A stretch of 22,353 bases of DNA, taken from contig JAXDHQ010000006.1 of assembly GCA_034664395.1 (NCBI GenBank), positions 1-22,353 of the forward strand, read 5' to 3'. The notes under the pieces are model-generated. The model searched no databases. It saw nothing but the letters and a program-made list of their open reading frames with translations, and was not told the DNA's origin. A program made the position numbers and the translations under genes. Shown one piece after another: positions 1-7,183 of the stretch (the stretch's first letter is position 1; every line of letters begins with the position of its first letter). The DNA comes from JAOPZW01 sp034664395 (lineage in GTDB: Bacteria; Actinomycetota; Thermoleophilia; Solirubrobacterales; Solirubrobacteraceae).

Positions 1-572
1 TCCTCGCCGCCGAGCGGATCGTCGCCGCGCTGCGCGGCGGCTCGACCGACCTCTCCGACTACGAGCGCGCCGTCGAGGACTCGCTCATCGGCCGCGAGCT
101 CTACGAGTCGCGCAACATGAAGCAGCCGTTCGGCAAGGGCTTCTTCCTCGGCGGGGCGATCACCAACGCGATGGTCGTCACCAAGGGCCGCTTCCCGGGC
201 GGCCGGTGGGCCAACCACCGCGACGCCGAGTCGCCGATGACGATCGGCGACAAGCGCGAGGGCTATCCCAAGCCCGACGGCACGTACACGTTCGACAAGC
301 TCTCCAGCGTCTACGTGACCGGCAACGCGACGCGCGACGACGCCCCCAACCACATCCGGGTGCGCCAGAGCGTGCCGCGCGAGATCGCCGAGACGTGGGC
401 GTGGATGTGCCCCGCCGGCGTCTACGAGATCCCCGAGGACGCGCCGGAGCAGGGCCACGTCGACGTGATCGTCAACTACACCAACTGCGTGCAGTGCGGC
501 GCGATCACCGCCAAGGGCGGGCGGCTGACCGCGCCCGAGGGCGGCGACGGGCCGCTGTACCGGGTGACCTGA
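1..572 (+). CDS. Electron-transfer flavoprotein:quinone oxidoreductase, C-terminal part (partial)
   Basis: This is the 3' end of a gene that begins before the window; the reading frame runs from base 3. ETF-QO is a membrane-associated FAD and iron-sulfur protein that passes electrons from reduced ETF (fatty-acid and amino-acid oxidation) to quinone. The visible part matches the family's C-terminal half: a YPKPDGTYTFDKLSSVYVTG stretch, then PNHIRV, CPAGVYE, an NCVQC segment and a closing PEGGDGPLY. The family normally has four cluster cysteines: one in CPAGVY and three in CxxCxxC. Here the CPAGVY cysteine (408-410) and the first two of the triplet (486-488, 495-497) are present, but the third position is isoleucine (504-506) and the loop to PEGG is about four residues shorter than in mitochondrial ETF-QO. 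The missing FAD domain cannot be judged. Family assignment is firm; an intact 4Fe-4S cluster is not. Confidence 0.88.
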   Translation, partial: LAAERIVAALRGGSTDLSDYERAVEDSLIGRELYESRNMKQPFGKGFFLGGAITNAMVVTKGRFPGGRWANHRDAESPMTIGDKREGYPKPDGTYTFDKLSSVYVTGNATRDDAPNHIRVRQSVPREIAETWAWMCPAGVYEIPEDAPEQGHVDVIVNYTNCVQCGAITAKGGRLTAPEGGDGPLYRVT

Positions 573-591
573 GCGCGCGGCGCGAAACCTT

Positions 592-620
592 CGGCCCTCC
601 CAACTGTTGTTGGAGGGCCG
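592..620 (+). terminator. Hairpin between ETF-QO and CARDB gene; contains the downstream RBS
   Basis: CGGCCCTCC (592-600) and GGAGGGCCG (612-620) form a perfect 9-bp stem around an 11-nt loop, 19 nt after the upstream stop codon. No T-tract follows. The right arm carries GGAGG (612-616), the only good Shine-Dalgarno for the ATG at 621. It may therefore act as a terminator, as an RBS-masking element, or both. Confidence 0.55.
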
Positions 621-1370
621 ATGCGCCGCGTTGCCGTGATCGCCGCTCTCCTCGCCCTGTGGGCGCCCGCCGCCGCGCGCGCCCAGGCGCCGCCCCTGCG
701 CGCGACCCTGGCGGCGTGCACGACCGGCCCCGACGCCATCGACCGGACCGCGGCGTTCGCGGGCTCGATGCCGGCGGTGCCAGGCGCGCAGCGCCTGTGG
801 ATGCGCTTCGACCTGCGCGAGCGCCTCGCGCCGAGCGCGGAGTTCGTCGCGGTCCACGCTCCCGGCCTGGACGCGTGGCGCAAGTCGGCCGTCGGACGCA
901 GCAGCGGGTTCGTCTTCACCCAGCGAGTGCAGCAGCTCGCCGCGCCCGGCGCCTACAGGGCGCTCGTGCGCTTCCGCTGGTACGGCGCGGGCGGGACGCT
1001 GCTGCGCTCCGCGCGGCGCCTGACCGCGATCTGCCGCCAGCCCGACTGGCGGCCCGACCTCGTCGCCGGCCTCCTCGACGTCGCCGCGTCGGGGCAGCCG
1101 GGGCTCGTCTCCTACCGGCTGATGGTGCGCAACGACGGACGCGGCGACGCCGGGCCGTTCGACGTCGGTCTCGCGGTCGACGGGATGGCCCAGGAGCCCC
1201 AGCGCGTGACCGCCGGGATCGCGGCGCACGCCCGGACGGCGGTGACGTTCATGGCCCCGGCGTGCACGCCCGGCTCGACGCTGCGCTTCACGCTCGACGC
1301 GCAGGCCGAGGTCGCCGAGGCGGGCGAGGCCGATGACGTCGTCGACCGTCCCTGCCCGCTCGGTCCCTAG
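621..1370 (+). CDS. Secreted CARDB-domain protein
   Basis: This 249-aa protein begins MRRVAVIAALLALWAPAAARAQA, a clear Sec signal peptide with a short basic n-region, an alanine/leucine core and an ARA-QA cleavage site near residue 22. Residues from about 150 to 240 read as a CARDB (cell adhesion-related) beta-sandwich: RLMVRNDGRGDAGPFDVGLAVDG, then a VTAGIAAHARTAVTF strand pair, and a closing EVAEAGEADD that resembles the usual VxExNExNN end. The middle part has no domain I recognise. There are several cysteines that could form disulfides outside the cell. The ATG start is supported by GGAGG 4 nt upstream, which lies inside a hairpin. CARDB proteins are common extracellular modules, and a specific ligand or role cannot be deduced. 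Confidence 0.75.
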   Translation: MRRVAVIAALLALWAPAAARAQAPPLRATLAACTTGPDAIDRTAAFAGSMPAVPGAQRLWMRFDLRERLAPSAEFVAVHAPGLDAWRKSAVGRSSGFVFTQRVQQLAAPGAYRALVRFRWYGAGGTLLRSARRLTAICRQPDWRPDLVAGLLDVAASGQPGLVSYRLMVRNDGRGDAGPFDVGLAVDGMAQEPQRVTAGIAAHARTAVTFMAPACTPGSTLRFTLDAQAEVAEAGEADDVVDRPCPLGP

Positions 1371-1406
1371 GTGGTTCTGCAACCGGGGAGATGGACCGTG
1401 GCCCGC

Positions 1407-1412
1407 TAGACT
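1407..1412 (+). promoter_or_regulatory. Possible -10 box (TAGACT) for rpmE
   Basis: TAGACT sits 11 nt before the rpmE ATG, so a transcript would start only about 4-5 nt upstream of the start codon. No convincing -35 is visible and there is no good Shine-Dalgarno between it and the start. The same hexamer precedes glpX at 19197. Confidence 0.4.
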
Positions 1413-1423
1413 GGATCGAAGCC

Positions 1424-1645
1424 ATGAAGACCGACATCCATCCTGAATACGTCGAGGCCCACGTGCGCTGCACGTGCGGGAACGAGTTCACGACCCGCTC
1501 GACGCAGCCCGAGATCCACGTCGAGATCTGCTCGAACTGCCACCCGTTCTACACGGGCCGTCAGAAGCTCGTCGACACCGGCGGTCGCGTCGAGCGCTTC
1601 AAGCGTCGCGCCGCCAGGCGCTCGGGCTCGGGCTCCCGCTCCTAG
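1424..1645 (+). CDS. rpmE: 50S ribosomal protein L31 (zinc-binding type)
   Basis: A 73-aa protein starting MKTDIHPEY, the classic L31 N-terminus, followed by VRCTCGNEF, ICSNCHPFYTG and QKLVDTGGRVERF. The CxC...CxxC cysteines form the zinc ribbon of the C+ type of L31, which can serve as a zinc reserve; zinc-starved cells often switch to a C- paralogue. L31 bridges the two ribosomal subunits near the central protuberance. The start at 1424 fits the family; an in-frame ATG at 1391 would add eleven non-homologous residues. The C-terminal tail RRAARRSGSGSRS is basic and low in complexity. It is the first gene of the translation block that continues with yqhQ, prfA and prmC. Confidence 0.95.
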   Translation: MKTDIHPEYVEAHVRCTCGNEFTTRSTQPEIHVEICSNCHPFYTGRQKLVDTGGRVERFKRRAARRSGSGSRS

Positions 1646-1668
1646 GGCCCCATGCCCGACACGCAGCG

Positions 1669-1722
1669 CCTGCCTCCCCAAGGGACGATCGCCCTCGGCG
1701 ACGGTCGCGAGGGGGAGGCGGG
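1669..1722 (+). other. Stem upstream of yqhQ that pairs with its Shine-Dalgarno
   Basis: CCTGCCTCCCC (1669-1679) can pair with GGGGAGGCGGG (1712-1722) in an 11-bp stem with one G-T wobble and a 32-nt loop. The right arm contains GGAGG (1714-1718), the Shine-Dalgarno for the start chosen at 1730. It lies in the 84-nt rpmE-yqhQ gap and could be an rpmE terminator or a translational control element. Confidence 0.4.
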
Positions 1723-1729
1723 GTCGCTG

Positions 1730-2701
1730 ATGGCCCAGCGCGACGCCCCTGTCGGCGGCCAGGCCGTGCTCGAGGGCGTGATGATGCGTGGCGTCTCCAC
1801 GTGGGCCGTCGCGGTGCGCAAGCCGCTGCCCGAGGAGATCGGGGAGAAGGGCGTCGACCCCGAGAGCGGGTCGCACGGCGAGATCGCCGTCACCTCCTAT
1901 CCGCTGGTCTCGCTGCTCAAGCGCCACCGGCTGCTGCGCCTGCCGATCGTGCGCGGCGTCGTGGCCCTGGGCGAGTCGCTGGCGATCGGCTTCAAGGCGC
2001 TCGGCGTCTCGGCCAACGCCCAGCTCCCCGACGGCGAGGACGACCAGATCAGCGGCGCCATGTGGTTCGGCACCGTGCTCGTCGCGATCGTGCTCGCGGT
2101 CGGGCTGTTCTTCGTCGTGCCGGTCGGGCTGACCAGCCTGATCAAGGACCAGCTCCACTCGTCCTTCCTCTTCTGGCTCGTCGAGGGCGTCGTGCGCACG
2201 GCGATCTTCCTCGGCTACCTGCTGGCGCTCTCGCGCCTGCGCGACCTGCGGCGTGTCTTCGAGTACCACGGCGCCGAGCACAAGACGATCTCCTGCTACG
2301 AGGCCGGCCTCGAGCTCACGCCCGAGAACGCCCAGCGCTTCAGCCGCCTGCACCCGCGCTGCGGCACGAGCTTCCTGCTGATCGTCATGATCGTCGCGAT
2401 CTTCGTCTTCGCGCCGATCGGGCTGCCGGCGTGGTACCTGCTCGTCGCCACGCGCATCGTCGGCGTGCCGCTGATCGCCGGCATCTCCTTCGAGATCATC
2501 AAGTTCGCCGGGCGCAACCGTCGCCGGCGCTGGGTCCGCACGATCATGTGGCCGGGGATGAGGCTCCAGCTCCTCACCACGCGCGAGCCCGACCTCGACC
2601 AGCTTGCCGTGGCCATCGCCGCCATGGAGGCCGTGCTCGCCGTCGAGGACCCCGCCACCGTGTCCGAGGAGGACCGGGTGGGGATGGAAGTCGTGGCGTG
2701 A
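1730..2701 (+). CDS. yqhQ: DUF1385 family membrane protein (YqhQ-like)
   Basis: A 323-aa integral membrane protein of the DUF1385/YqhQ family, whose biochemical role is not established. It has the signature GGQAVLEGVMMRG near the N-terminus and the family motif YHGAEHKTISCYEAG with conserved His and Glu. Hydrophobic segments are seen at about 2080-2140, 2165-2230, 2370-2430 and 2440-2500. ATG 1730 is preferred because homologues begin only a few residues before GGQAV and GGAGG-type SD bases (GGAGG, 1714-1718) lie 11 nt upstream. An in-frame ATG at 1652 would add 26 residues with no family match and lacks a good SD. Its stop overlaps the prfA GTG by 4 bp, so the two are translationally coupled. 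The place between rpmE and prfA is known from Firmicutes and deep-branching Gram-positives. Confidence 0.88.
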   Translation: MAQRDAPVGGQAVLEGVMMRGVSTWAVAVRKPLPEEIGEKGVDPESGSHGEIAVTSYPLVSLLKRHRLLRLPIVRGVVALGESLAIGFKALGVSANAQLPDGEDDQISGAMWFGTVLVAIVLAVGLFFVVPVGLTSLIKDQLHSSFLFWLVEGVVRTAIFLGYLLALSRLRDLRRVFEYHGAEHKTISCYEAGLELTPENAQRFSRLHPRCGTSFLLIVMIVAIFVFAPIGLPAWYLLVATRIVGVPLIAGISFEIIKFAGRNRRRRWVRTIMWPGMRLQLLTTREPDLDQLAVAIAAMEAVLAVEDPATVSEEDRVGMEVVA

Positions 2702-3786
2702 TCCGGTCGCTGGTCGAGCAGATCGAGGCGCGCTTCGCCGATCTCTCGCAGGCGATGACCGACCCCGAGGTCATCGGCGACCGCCACCGCTACGCCGCCG
2801 TCGGTCGCGAGTACCGGAGCCTGGAGGCGGCGCACGAGCTCGCCCAGCAGTGGCGCCGCGCGCGCGACGACGCCGCCGGGGCCGAGGAGCTGCTGGCCGA
2901 GGACGGCGACGACGCCGAGGTGCGCGAGATGCTGAGCGCCTCGCGCGAGCGCCTGGGCGAGCTCGAGGAGGAGATCCGCCTGGCCATGGTCGAGCGCGAT
3001 CCCAACGACGACAAGGACGTCATCATCGAGATCCAGGGCGGTGCCGGCGGCGAGGAGGCCGGCCTGTGGGCGGGCGACGTCTTCCGGATGCTGTCCAAGT
3101 ACGCCGAGCGCCGCGGCTTCCGCGTCGACACCATGGGCGTCGGCGACGGCAAGTACACGTTCGAGGTCAAGGGCGACGGCGCCTACTCGGTGTTCAAGTA
3201 CGAGGGCGGGACCCATCGCGTCCAGCGCGTGCCCAGGACCGAGTCGGCCGGGCGCATCCACACCTCGACCGCGACCGTCGCCGTCCTGCCCGAGGCGCAG
3301 GACGTCGACGTCCAGGTCGACGCCAACGACCTGCAGATCGACGTCTACCGCTCGTCGGGCCCGGGCGGGCAGTCGGTGAACACGACCGACTCGGCCGTGC
3401 GCATCACCCACCGGCCCTCGGGGATCGTGGTGTCGATGCAGGACGAGAAGAGCCAGCTCCAGAACCGCGAGAAGGCGATGCGCGTGCTCAAGGCGCGCCT
3501 GTACGAGCGGGCGCTGGCCGAGCAGCAGGCCGAGCTCGCGGCCGACCGGCGCGCGCAGGTCGGCACCGGCGACCGCGCCGAGAAGATCCGCACCTACAAC
3601 TACGGCGAGCGCCGGGTCACCGACCACCGCATCAAGCTCACCGAGCACAACCTCGAGCAGGTCCTCGAGGGCGCGCTCGAGCCCTTCACCGAGGCGCTCA
3701 CCGACGACGAACGTCGTCGGCGGTTGGAGGACGCCGGAGCCGGACCCCTCCCGGCCGAGGGCCGGACGGTGTCAGGGCAGGGGTGA
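2698..3786 (+). CDS. prfA: Peptide chain release factor 1
   Basis: This 362-aa class I release factor ends translation at UAA and UAG. The codon-recognition motif is PRT (residues 179-181, within RVPRTESAGRIHTS), the PxT form of RF1, not the SPF of RF2. The catalytic GGQ is at 223-225 in SSGPGGQSVNTTDSAVRITH. The glutamine is the target of PrmC, encoded next door. The N-terminal 100 residues form the acidic helical domain 1. GTG 2698 shares four bases with the yqhQ stop and gives the expected N-terminus VxQIExRFxDLSxxMTDPEVI. The stop (3784-3786) overlaps the prmC start in the same way. The longer frame upstream is only an open frame in the GC-rich yqhQ gene. Confidence 0.97.
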   Translation: MIRSLVEQIEARFADLSQAMTDPEVIGDRHRYAAVGREYRSLEAAHELAQQWRRARDDAAGAEELLAEDGDDAEVREMLSASRERLGELEEEIRLAMVERDPNDDKDVIIEIQGGAGGEEAGLWAGDVFRMLSKYAERRGFRVDTMGVGDGKYTFEVKGDGAYSVFKYEGGTHRVQRVPRTESAGRIHTSTATVAVLPEAQDVDVQVDANDLQIDVYRSSGPGGQSVNTTDSAVRITHRPSGIVVSMQDEKSQLQNREKAMRVLKARLYERALAEQQAELAADRRAQVGTGDRAEKIRTYNYGERRVTDHRIKLTEHNLEQVLEGALEPFTEALTDDERRRRLEDAGAGPLPAEGRTVSGQG

Positions 3787-4610
3787 GCCCGAGCGCGACC
3801 CCGGTCCGCGAGGCGCTCGACTCGGCCGTCGTCGCGCTCGGCGCGGCGGGCGTCGACACGCCGCGCCTGGACGCCGAGGTGCTGCTCGCCCACGTGCTCG
3901 GGGTCGGCCGCGCGGCGCTGGTCGTCGATCGCGAGCGCCCGGTGCAGGGGGCCGCGATCCGCGCCTTCCAGGACGCCGTCCGGCGCCGGTCGGTCGGGCG
4001 CGAGCCCGTGGCGTACATCACCGGGGCGAAGGGCTTCCGCCACCTCGACCTGCACGTCGACGCGCGCGTGCTCATCCCGCGGCCGGAGACCGAGACGCTC
4101 GTGGAGGCGGCGCTCGAGCTGCCGGCGGGCGCCCGCGTCGTCGACGTGGGCACCGGCAGCGGGGCGGTGGCGCTGGCGCTCAAGGACGAGCGCCCCGACC
4201 TGCAGATGAGCGCGACCGACGTCAGCGAGGACGCGCTCGCGGTCGCGCGGGCCAACGCCGCGCGCCTCGGCCTGGCCGTCGCGTTCGCGCGCGCCGACCT
4301 CCTCGACGGGGTCGACGCCGTCGACGCGGTGGTCTCGAACCCGCCCTACGTCGAGGACGCGGCCGCGCTGGCGGCGGAGATCACGCGCCACGAGCCCGCG
4401 CAGGCGCTGTTCGCCGGGCCCGACGGCCTGGCGGTCGTGCGGCGGCTGGTCGAGCAGGCCGGGCGGCGGGGCGTGGCGTTCCTGGCGCTCGAGGTGGGCG
4501 CCGGCCAGGCGCGGGAGGTCGAGGCGCTGGCGCGCGCTGCCGGCTTCGCGCGCACCGCGCGGCGCCCAGACCTGGCCGGCATCGACCGCGTGGTGGTCGC
4601 GTGGCGCTGA
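3783..4610 (+). CDS. prmC: Release factor glutamine N5-methyltransferase
   Basis: A 275-aa SAM-dependent methyltransferase that methylates the glutamine of the GGQ loop of RF1 and RF2. Residues 1-95 form the helical release-factor-binding domain (TPRLDAEVLLAHVLG, EPVAYITGAKGF). IPRPETE lies at 98-104. The SAM loop VVDVGTGSGAVALAL starts at 119. The catalytic NPPY motif is at 186-189, which positions the glutamine amide. GTG 3783 overlaps the prfA stop by 4 bp, so the modifying enzyme is coupled to its substrate. The end overlaps the start of tsaC by 10 bp. Length and all motifs are normal for the family. Confidence 0.96.
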   Translation: MSPSATPVREALDSAVVALGAAGVDTPRLDAEVLLAHVLGVGRAALVVDRERPVQGAAIRAFQDAVRRRSVGREPVAYITGAKGFRHLDLHVDARVLIPRPETETLVEAALELPAGARVVDVGTGSGAVALALKDERPDLQMSATDVSEDALAVARANAARLGLAVAFARADLLDGVDAVDAVVSNPPYVEDAAALAAEITRHEPAQALFAGPDGLAVVRRLVEQAGRRGVAFLALEVGAGQAREVEALARAAGFARTARRPDLAGIDRVVVAWR

Positions 4611-5227
4611 CCGCGGCCGACGCCGAGACGTTCTCGCGCTGCATCTCGGTGGCCGGGATCGCCGTGTTCCCGGCCGACACCGTCTACGGCCTGGCCTGCG
4701 AGCCCGACTCCAAGGAGGCGGTGCAGCGCCTCTACCTGCTCAAGCGCCGGCTGCCGGACAAGCCGGCCGCCGTGATGTTCTTCGCGCTGGACCTCGCGCT
4801 GGCGGCGCTGCCCGAGCTCGGCCCCCGCACGCGCGCGGCGCTCCAGGCGCTGCTCCCGGGGGCGGTCACGCTGCTGCTGCCCAACCCGGCGCGCCGCTAT
4901 CCGCTCGCCTGCGGCGCCGGCGCGGGGCAGGCCGACACGCTCGGCCTGCGCGTGCCGGCGTGGCCGCCGGCGCTGGCCGCGCTCGGCGACGTCCGCTGGC
5001 CGGTGCTGCAGACGAGCGCCAACGTCGCCGGCGGGCCCGACGCGCGCACGCTCGCCGAGGTCCCCGCCTACATCCGCGAGCACACCGACCTCGTCCTCGA
5101 CGGCGGCGAGCTGCCGGGCACGCCGTCGACCGTGGTCGACCTGCGCTCGTTCGAGCGCGACGGGGGCTGGTCGGTCGTGCGCGAAGGCGCCGTGGACGCC
5201 GACGCGATCGCGGCCGCCCTGGCCTGA
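4601..5227 (+). CDS. tsaC: Threonylcarbamoyl-AMP synthase (TsaC/YwlC/Sua5 family)
   Basis: This 208-aa YrdC-domain protein makes threonylcarbamoyl-AMP from threonine, bicarbonate and ATP, the first step in the t6A37 modification of ANN-decoding tRNAs. Family elements are visible: GIAVFPADTVYGLACEP near the N-terminus, LKRRLPDKP (the basic substrate loop), LPGAVTLLLPNP, TLGLRVPAWP, LQTSANVAGGPDA and GTPSTVVDL. There is no C-terminal Sua5 domain, so this is the short TsaC type. GTG 4601 overlaps the end of prmC by 10 bp. The position directly after prmC is widely conserved in actinobacteria and Firmicutes. An ATG does not occur at a better place. Confidence 0.94.
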   Translation: MALTAADAETFSRCISVAGIAVFPADTVYGLACEPDSKEAVQRLYLLKRRLPDKPAAVMFFALDLALAALPELGPRTRAALQALLPGAVTLLLPNPARRYPLACGAGAGQADTLGLRVPAWPPALAALGDVRWPVLQTSANVAGGPDARTLAEVPAYIREHTDLVLDGGELPGTPSTVVDLRSFERDGGWSVVREGAVDADAIAAALA

Positions 5228-5237
5228 GTCCTCGCGT

Positions 5238-5243
5238 TAGTCT
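5238..5243 (+). promoter_or_regulatory. Possible -10 box (TAGTCT) upstream of rpiB
   Basis: TAGTCT lies in the 55-nt gap between tsaC and rpiB, 39 nt before the rpiB ATG. No clear -35 is visible. GGGAG at 5266-5270 could serve as a distant Shine-Dalgarno. It would start a separate rpiB-glyA transcript. Confidence 0.3.
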
Positions 5244-5282
5244 GCGCGCCATCGCCGAGCGCCCAGGGAGCTGACGCAAGCC

Positions 5283-5759
5283 ATGAGGATCGTCGTGGGG
5301 TCGGATCATGCCGGCTTCCACATCAAGGAGCACGTCAAGGCGGCGCTGGCCGCCGCCGGCCACGAGGTGGTCGACGTCGGCACGACCACGTCGAGCTCGG
5401 TCGACTATCCGCGCTTCGCCGCCGAGGCGGCGCGGCTGGTGGCCGACGGCGACGTCGAGCGCGGCGTGCTGGCGTGCGGCTCGGGCGTCGGCGTGTCGAT
5501 CGTCGCCAACAAGGTGCCGGGAGTGCGCGCGGTCAACGCCCACGACCCGGCCGAGGCCGAGATGTCGCGCCGCCACAACGACGCCAACGTCGTGACGCTC
5601 TCGGGCGCGCGCCTGAGCCCGGGCGAGGCCGACGCGATCGTGCGCACCTTCCTGCGCACGGAGTTCGAGGGCGGCCGGCACGCCCGCCGCGTCGGCCAGA
5701 TCGCGGACATGGAGTCGGATCGAGGTGCTACGGTCGGCGACGTCGCGACGGGCGCGTAG
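5283..5759 (+). CDS. rpiB: Ribose-5-phosphate isomerase B
   Basis: A 158-aa LacA/RpiB-type sugar-phosphate isomerase that interconverts ribose-5-phosphate and ribulose-5-phosphate. The N-terminus MRIVVGSDHAGF carries the substrate-binding Asp-His pair. The catalytic cysteine C65 is in GVLACGSGVGVSIVANK, and H98 is in SRRHNDANVVTLSGARL. The last twenty or so residues (ADMESDRGATVGDVATGA) extend past the usual fold and look disordered. The ATG start gives the standard N-terminus. The gene comes 63 nt before glyA. In Streptomyces the same slot between tsaC and glyA is, from memory, a phosphotyrosine phosphatase gene, so RpiB here is a variant of the conserved block. Confidence 0.93.
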   Translation: MRIVVGSDHAGFHIKEHVKAALAAAGHEVVDVGTTTSSSVDYPRFAAEAARLVADGDVERGVLACGSGVGVSIVANKVPGVRAVNAHDPAEAEMSRRHNDANVVTLSGARLSPGEADAIVRTFLRTEFEGGRHARRVGQIADMESDRGATVGDVATGA

Positions 5760-5822
5760 GTAGGGAGCACGGCACTCTCCGCAGCGCCCGGAACCGATCC
5801 GCGTGCCGCCGAGGAGGCCCTT

Positions 5823-7121
5823 TTGTCCGACCTGAGTCCCGACTTCTTCAACCGTCCCCTGGCCGAGGTCGATCCCGAGATCGCCGACGTCCTGCAGCAC
5901 GAGCTCGAGCGCCAGCAGCGGACGCTGGAGATGATCGCCTCGGAGAACTTCGTGCCCCAGGCCGTCCTGGAGTGCCAGGGCAGCGTGCTGACCAACAAGT
6001 ACGCCGAGGGCTACCCCGGCAAGCGGTACTACGGCGGCTGCGAGTTCGTCGACGTCGCCGAGCAGCTCGCGATCGATCGCGCCAAGGCGATCTTCGGGGC
6101 CGATCACGTCAACGTCCAGCCCCACGCCGGCGCGCAGACCAACGCCGCCGTCTACCACGCCCTGCTGCAGCCCGGCGACACGATCATGGGCCTGGCGCTG
6201 CCGCACGGCGGCCACCTGACCCACGGGATGAAGCTCAACGTCTCCGGGCGCCTGTACGACATCGCCCCGTACGAGGTCGACCGCGAGACCAGCCTCATCG
6301 ACATGGACGAGGTCGAGCGGATCGCGCACGAGCGCCGGCCCAAGCTCCTGCTCGCCGGCTGGAGCGCCTATCCGCGCTTCCTGGACTTCGAGCGCTTCCG
6401 CGCGATCGCAGACGCGGTCGGCGCCTACTTCGTCGTCGACATGGCCCACTTCGCCGGCCTGGTCGCCGCGGGCGAGCACCCCAACCCGGTGCCCCACGCC
6501 GACGTCGTCACCTCGACCGTGCACAAGACGCTGGGCGGCGCGCGCGGCGGCGTGATCCTCTGCCGCGAGGAGTACGCCAAGGCGATCAACTCCGCGGTCT
6601 TCCCGGGCCAGCAGGGCGGCCCGCTCGAGCACGTCATCGCCGGCAAGGCCGTGGCGTTCAAGATCGCGCAGAGCGAGCTGTTCCGCGAGCGCCAGCGGCG
6701 CACGGTCGCCGGCGCCAAGGCGCTGGCCGAGGAGCTGCTCGACGTCGGGCGCAGCGTGGGCGTCAACGTGCTGACCGGCGGCACCGACGTGCACCTCATC
6801 CTCGTCGACCTGCGCGAGTCCGAGCTCGACGGCCAGCAGGCCGAGGACCGCCTCCACGACATCGGGATCACGGTCAACCGCAACGCGGTGCCGTTCGACC
6901 CGCGCCCGCCGATGGTCACCAGCGGCCTGCGCATCGGCACCAGCGCACTGGCGACCCGCGGCGTGCAGGTCGACGACTTCCACGAGATCGGTCGCATCAT
7001 CGCCACGGCGCTGACCCCGGAGTTCGAGTCGCGCCGGGGCGAGCTGGCCGACCGGGTGGGCGCGATCGTCGAGCGCTACCCGCTGTACGAGCACCTGGGC
7101 CGGTCGGCGGCGGCCGTGTAA
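5823..7121 (+). CDS. glyA: Serine hydroxymethyltransferase
   Basis: A 432-aa PLP enzyme that converts serine and tetrahydrofolate to glycine and 5,10-methylene-THF, the main source of one-carbon units. Seen in order: IASENFVPQAVLE, the YAEGYPGKRYYGGCEFVD substrate loop, ANxxPHxGxQAN-type VNVQPHAGAQTNAAVY, VVDMAHFAGLVAAG (D206 and H209 for PLP contacts), and the Schiff-base lysine K235 in TSTVHKTLGGARGG. Most homologues read HKTLRGPRGG, so GGA replaces RGP next to the lysine. The TTG start at 5823 is backed by GGAGG at 5813-5817, 5 nt away, and gives the expected SPDFFNRPLAEVDPEI start. The gene is followed by a large inverted repeat at 7131-7171. Confidence 0.96.
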   Translation: MSDLSPDFFNRPLAEVDPEIADVLQHELERQQRTLEMIASENFVPQAVLECQGSVLTNKYAEGYPGKRYYGGCEFVDVAEQLAIDRAKAIFGADHVNVQPHAGAQTNAAVYHALLQPGDTIMGLALPHGGHLTHGMKLNVSGRLYDIAPYEVDRETSLIDMDEVERIAHERRPKLLLAGWSAYPRFLDFERFRAIADAVGAYFVVDMAHFAGLVAAGEHPNPVPHADVVTSTVHKTLGGARGGVILCREEYAKAINSAVFPGQQGGPLEHVIAGKAVAFKIAQSELFRERQRRTVAGAKALAEELLDVGRSVGVNVLTGGTDVHLILVDLRESELDGQQAEDRLHDIGITVNRNAVPFDPRPPMVTSGLRIGTSALATRGVQVDDFHEIGRIIATALTPEFESRRGELADRVGAIVERYPLYEHLGRSAAAV

Positions 7122-7130
7122 GGCGCTGCG

Positions 7131-7171
7131 TCGCAGGCGCGCCGGCCCGTATACGGCGGGCGCGCCTGCGA
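7131..7171. repeat. 13-bp perfect inverted repeat between glyA and the WecA-like gene
   Basis: TCGCAGGCGCGCC (7131-7143) is repeated in inverse at 7159-7171 with a 15-bp centre that itself holds the 10-bp palindrome CCGTATACGG (7147-7156). It starts 9 bp after the glyA stop and ends 12 bp before the next ATG. It could be a glyA terminator without a U-tract, or a protein site. The stem should fold strongly in RNA. Confidence 0.7.
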
Positions 7172-7183
7172 TGCTTGCAGGGG

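Noticed and set aside
206..1336. A long plus-strand frame covering the ETF-QO end and the CARDB gene.
   Set aside because: It is out of frame with both recognised proteins, and its product is almost entirely Arg, Ala, Pro and Gly.
1652..1729. N-terminal extension of yqhQ from the ATG at 1652.
   Set aside because: Homologues begin just before GGQAV, a better SD serves 1730, and the stretch forms a stem with that SD. It is kept only as an alternative.
2296..3648. A 450-codon minus-strand frame opposite yqhQ and prfA.
   Set aside because: Antisense shadow of two certain genes; composition is biased and no domain can be seen.
4866..7094. A 742-codon open frame on the minus strand opposite tsaC, rpiB and glyA.
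   Set aside because: It lies wholly antisense to three well-identified genes, has repetitive Arg/Ala/Gly/Val composition typical of GC-rich shadow frames, and no family motif.
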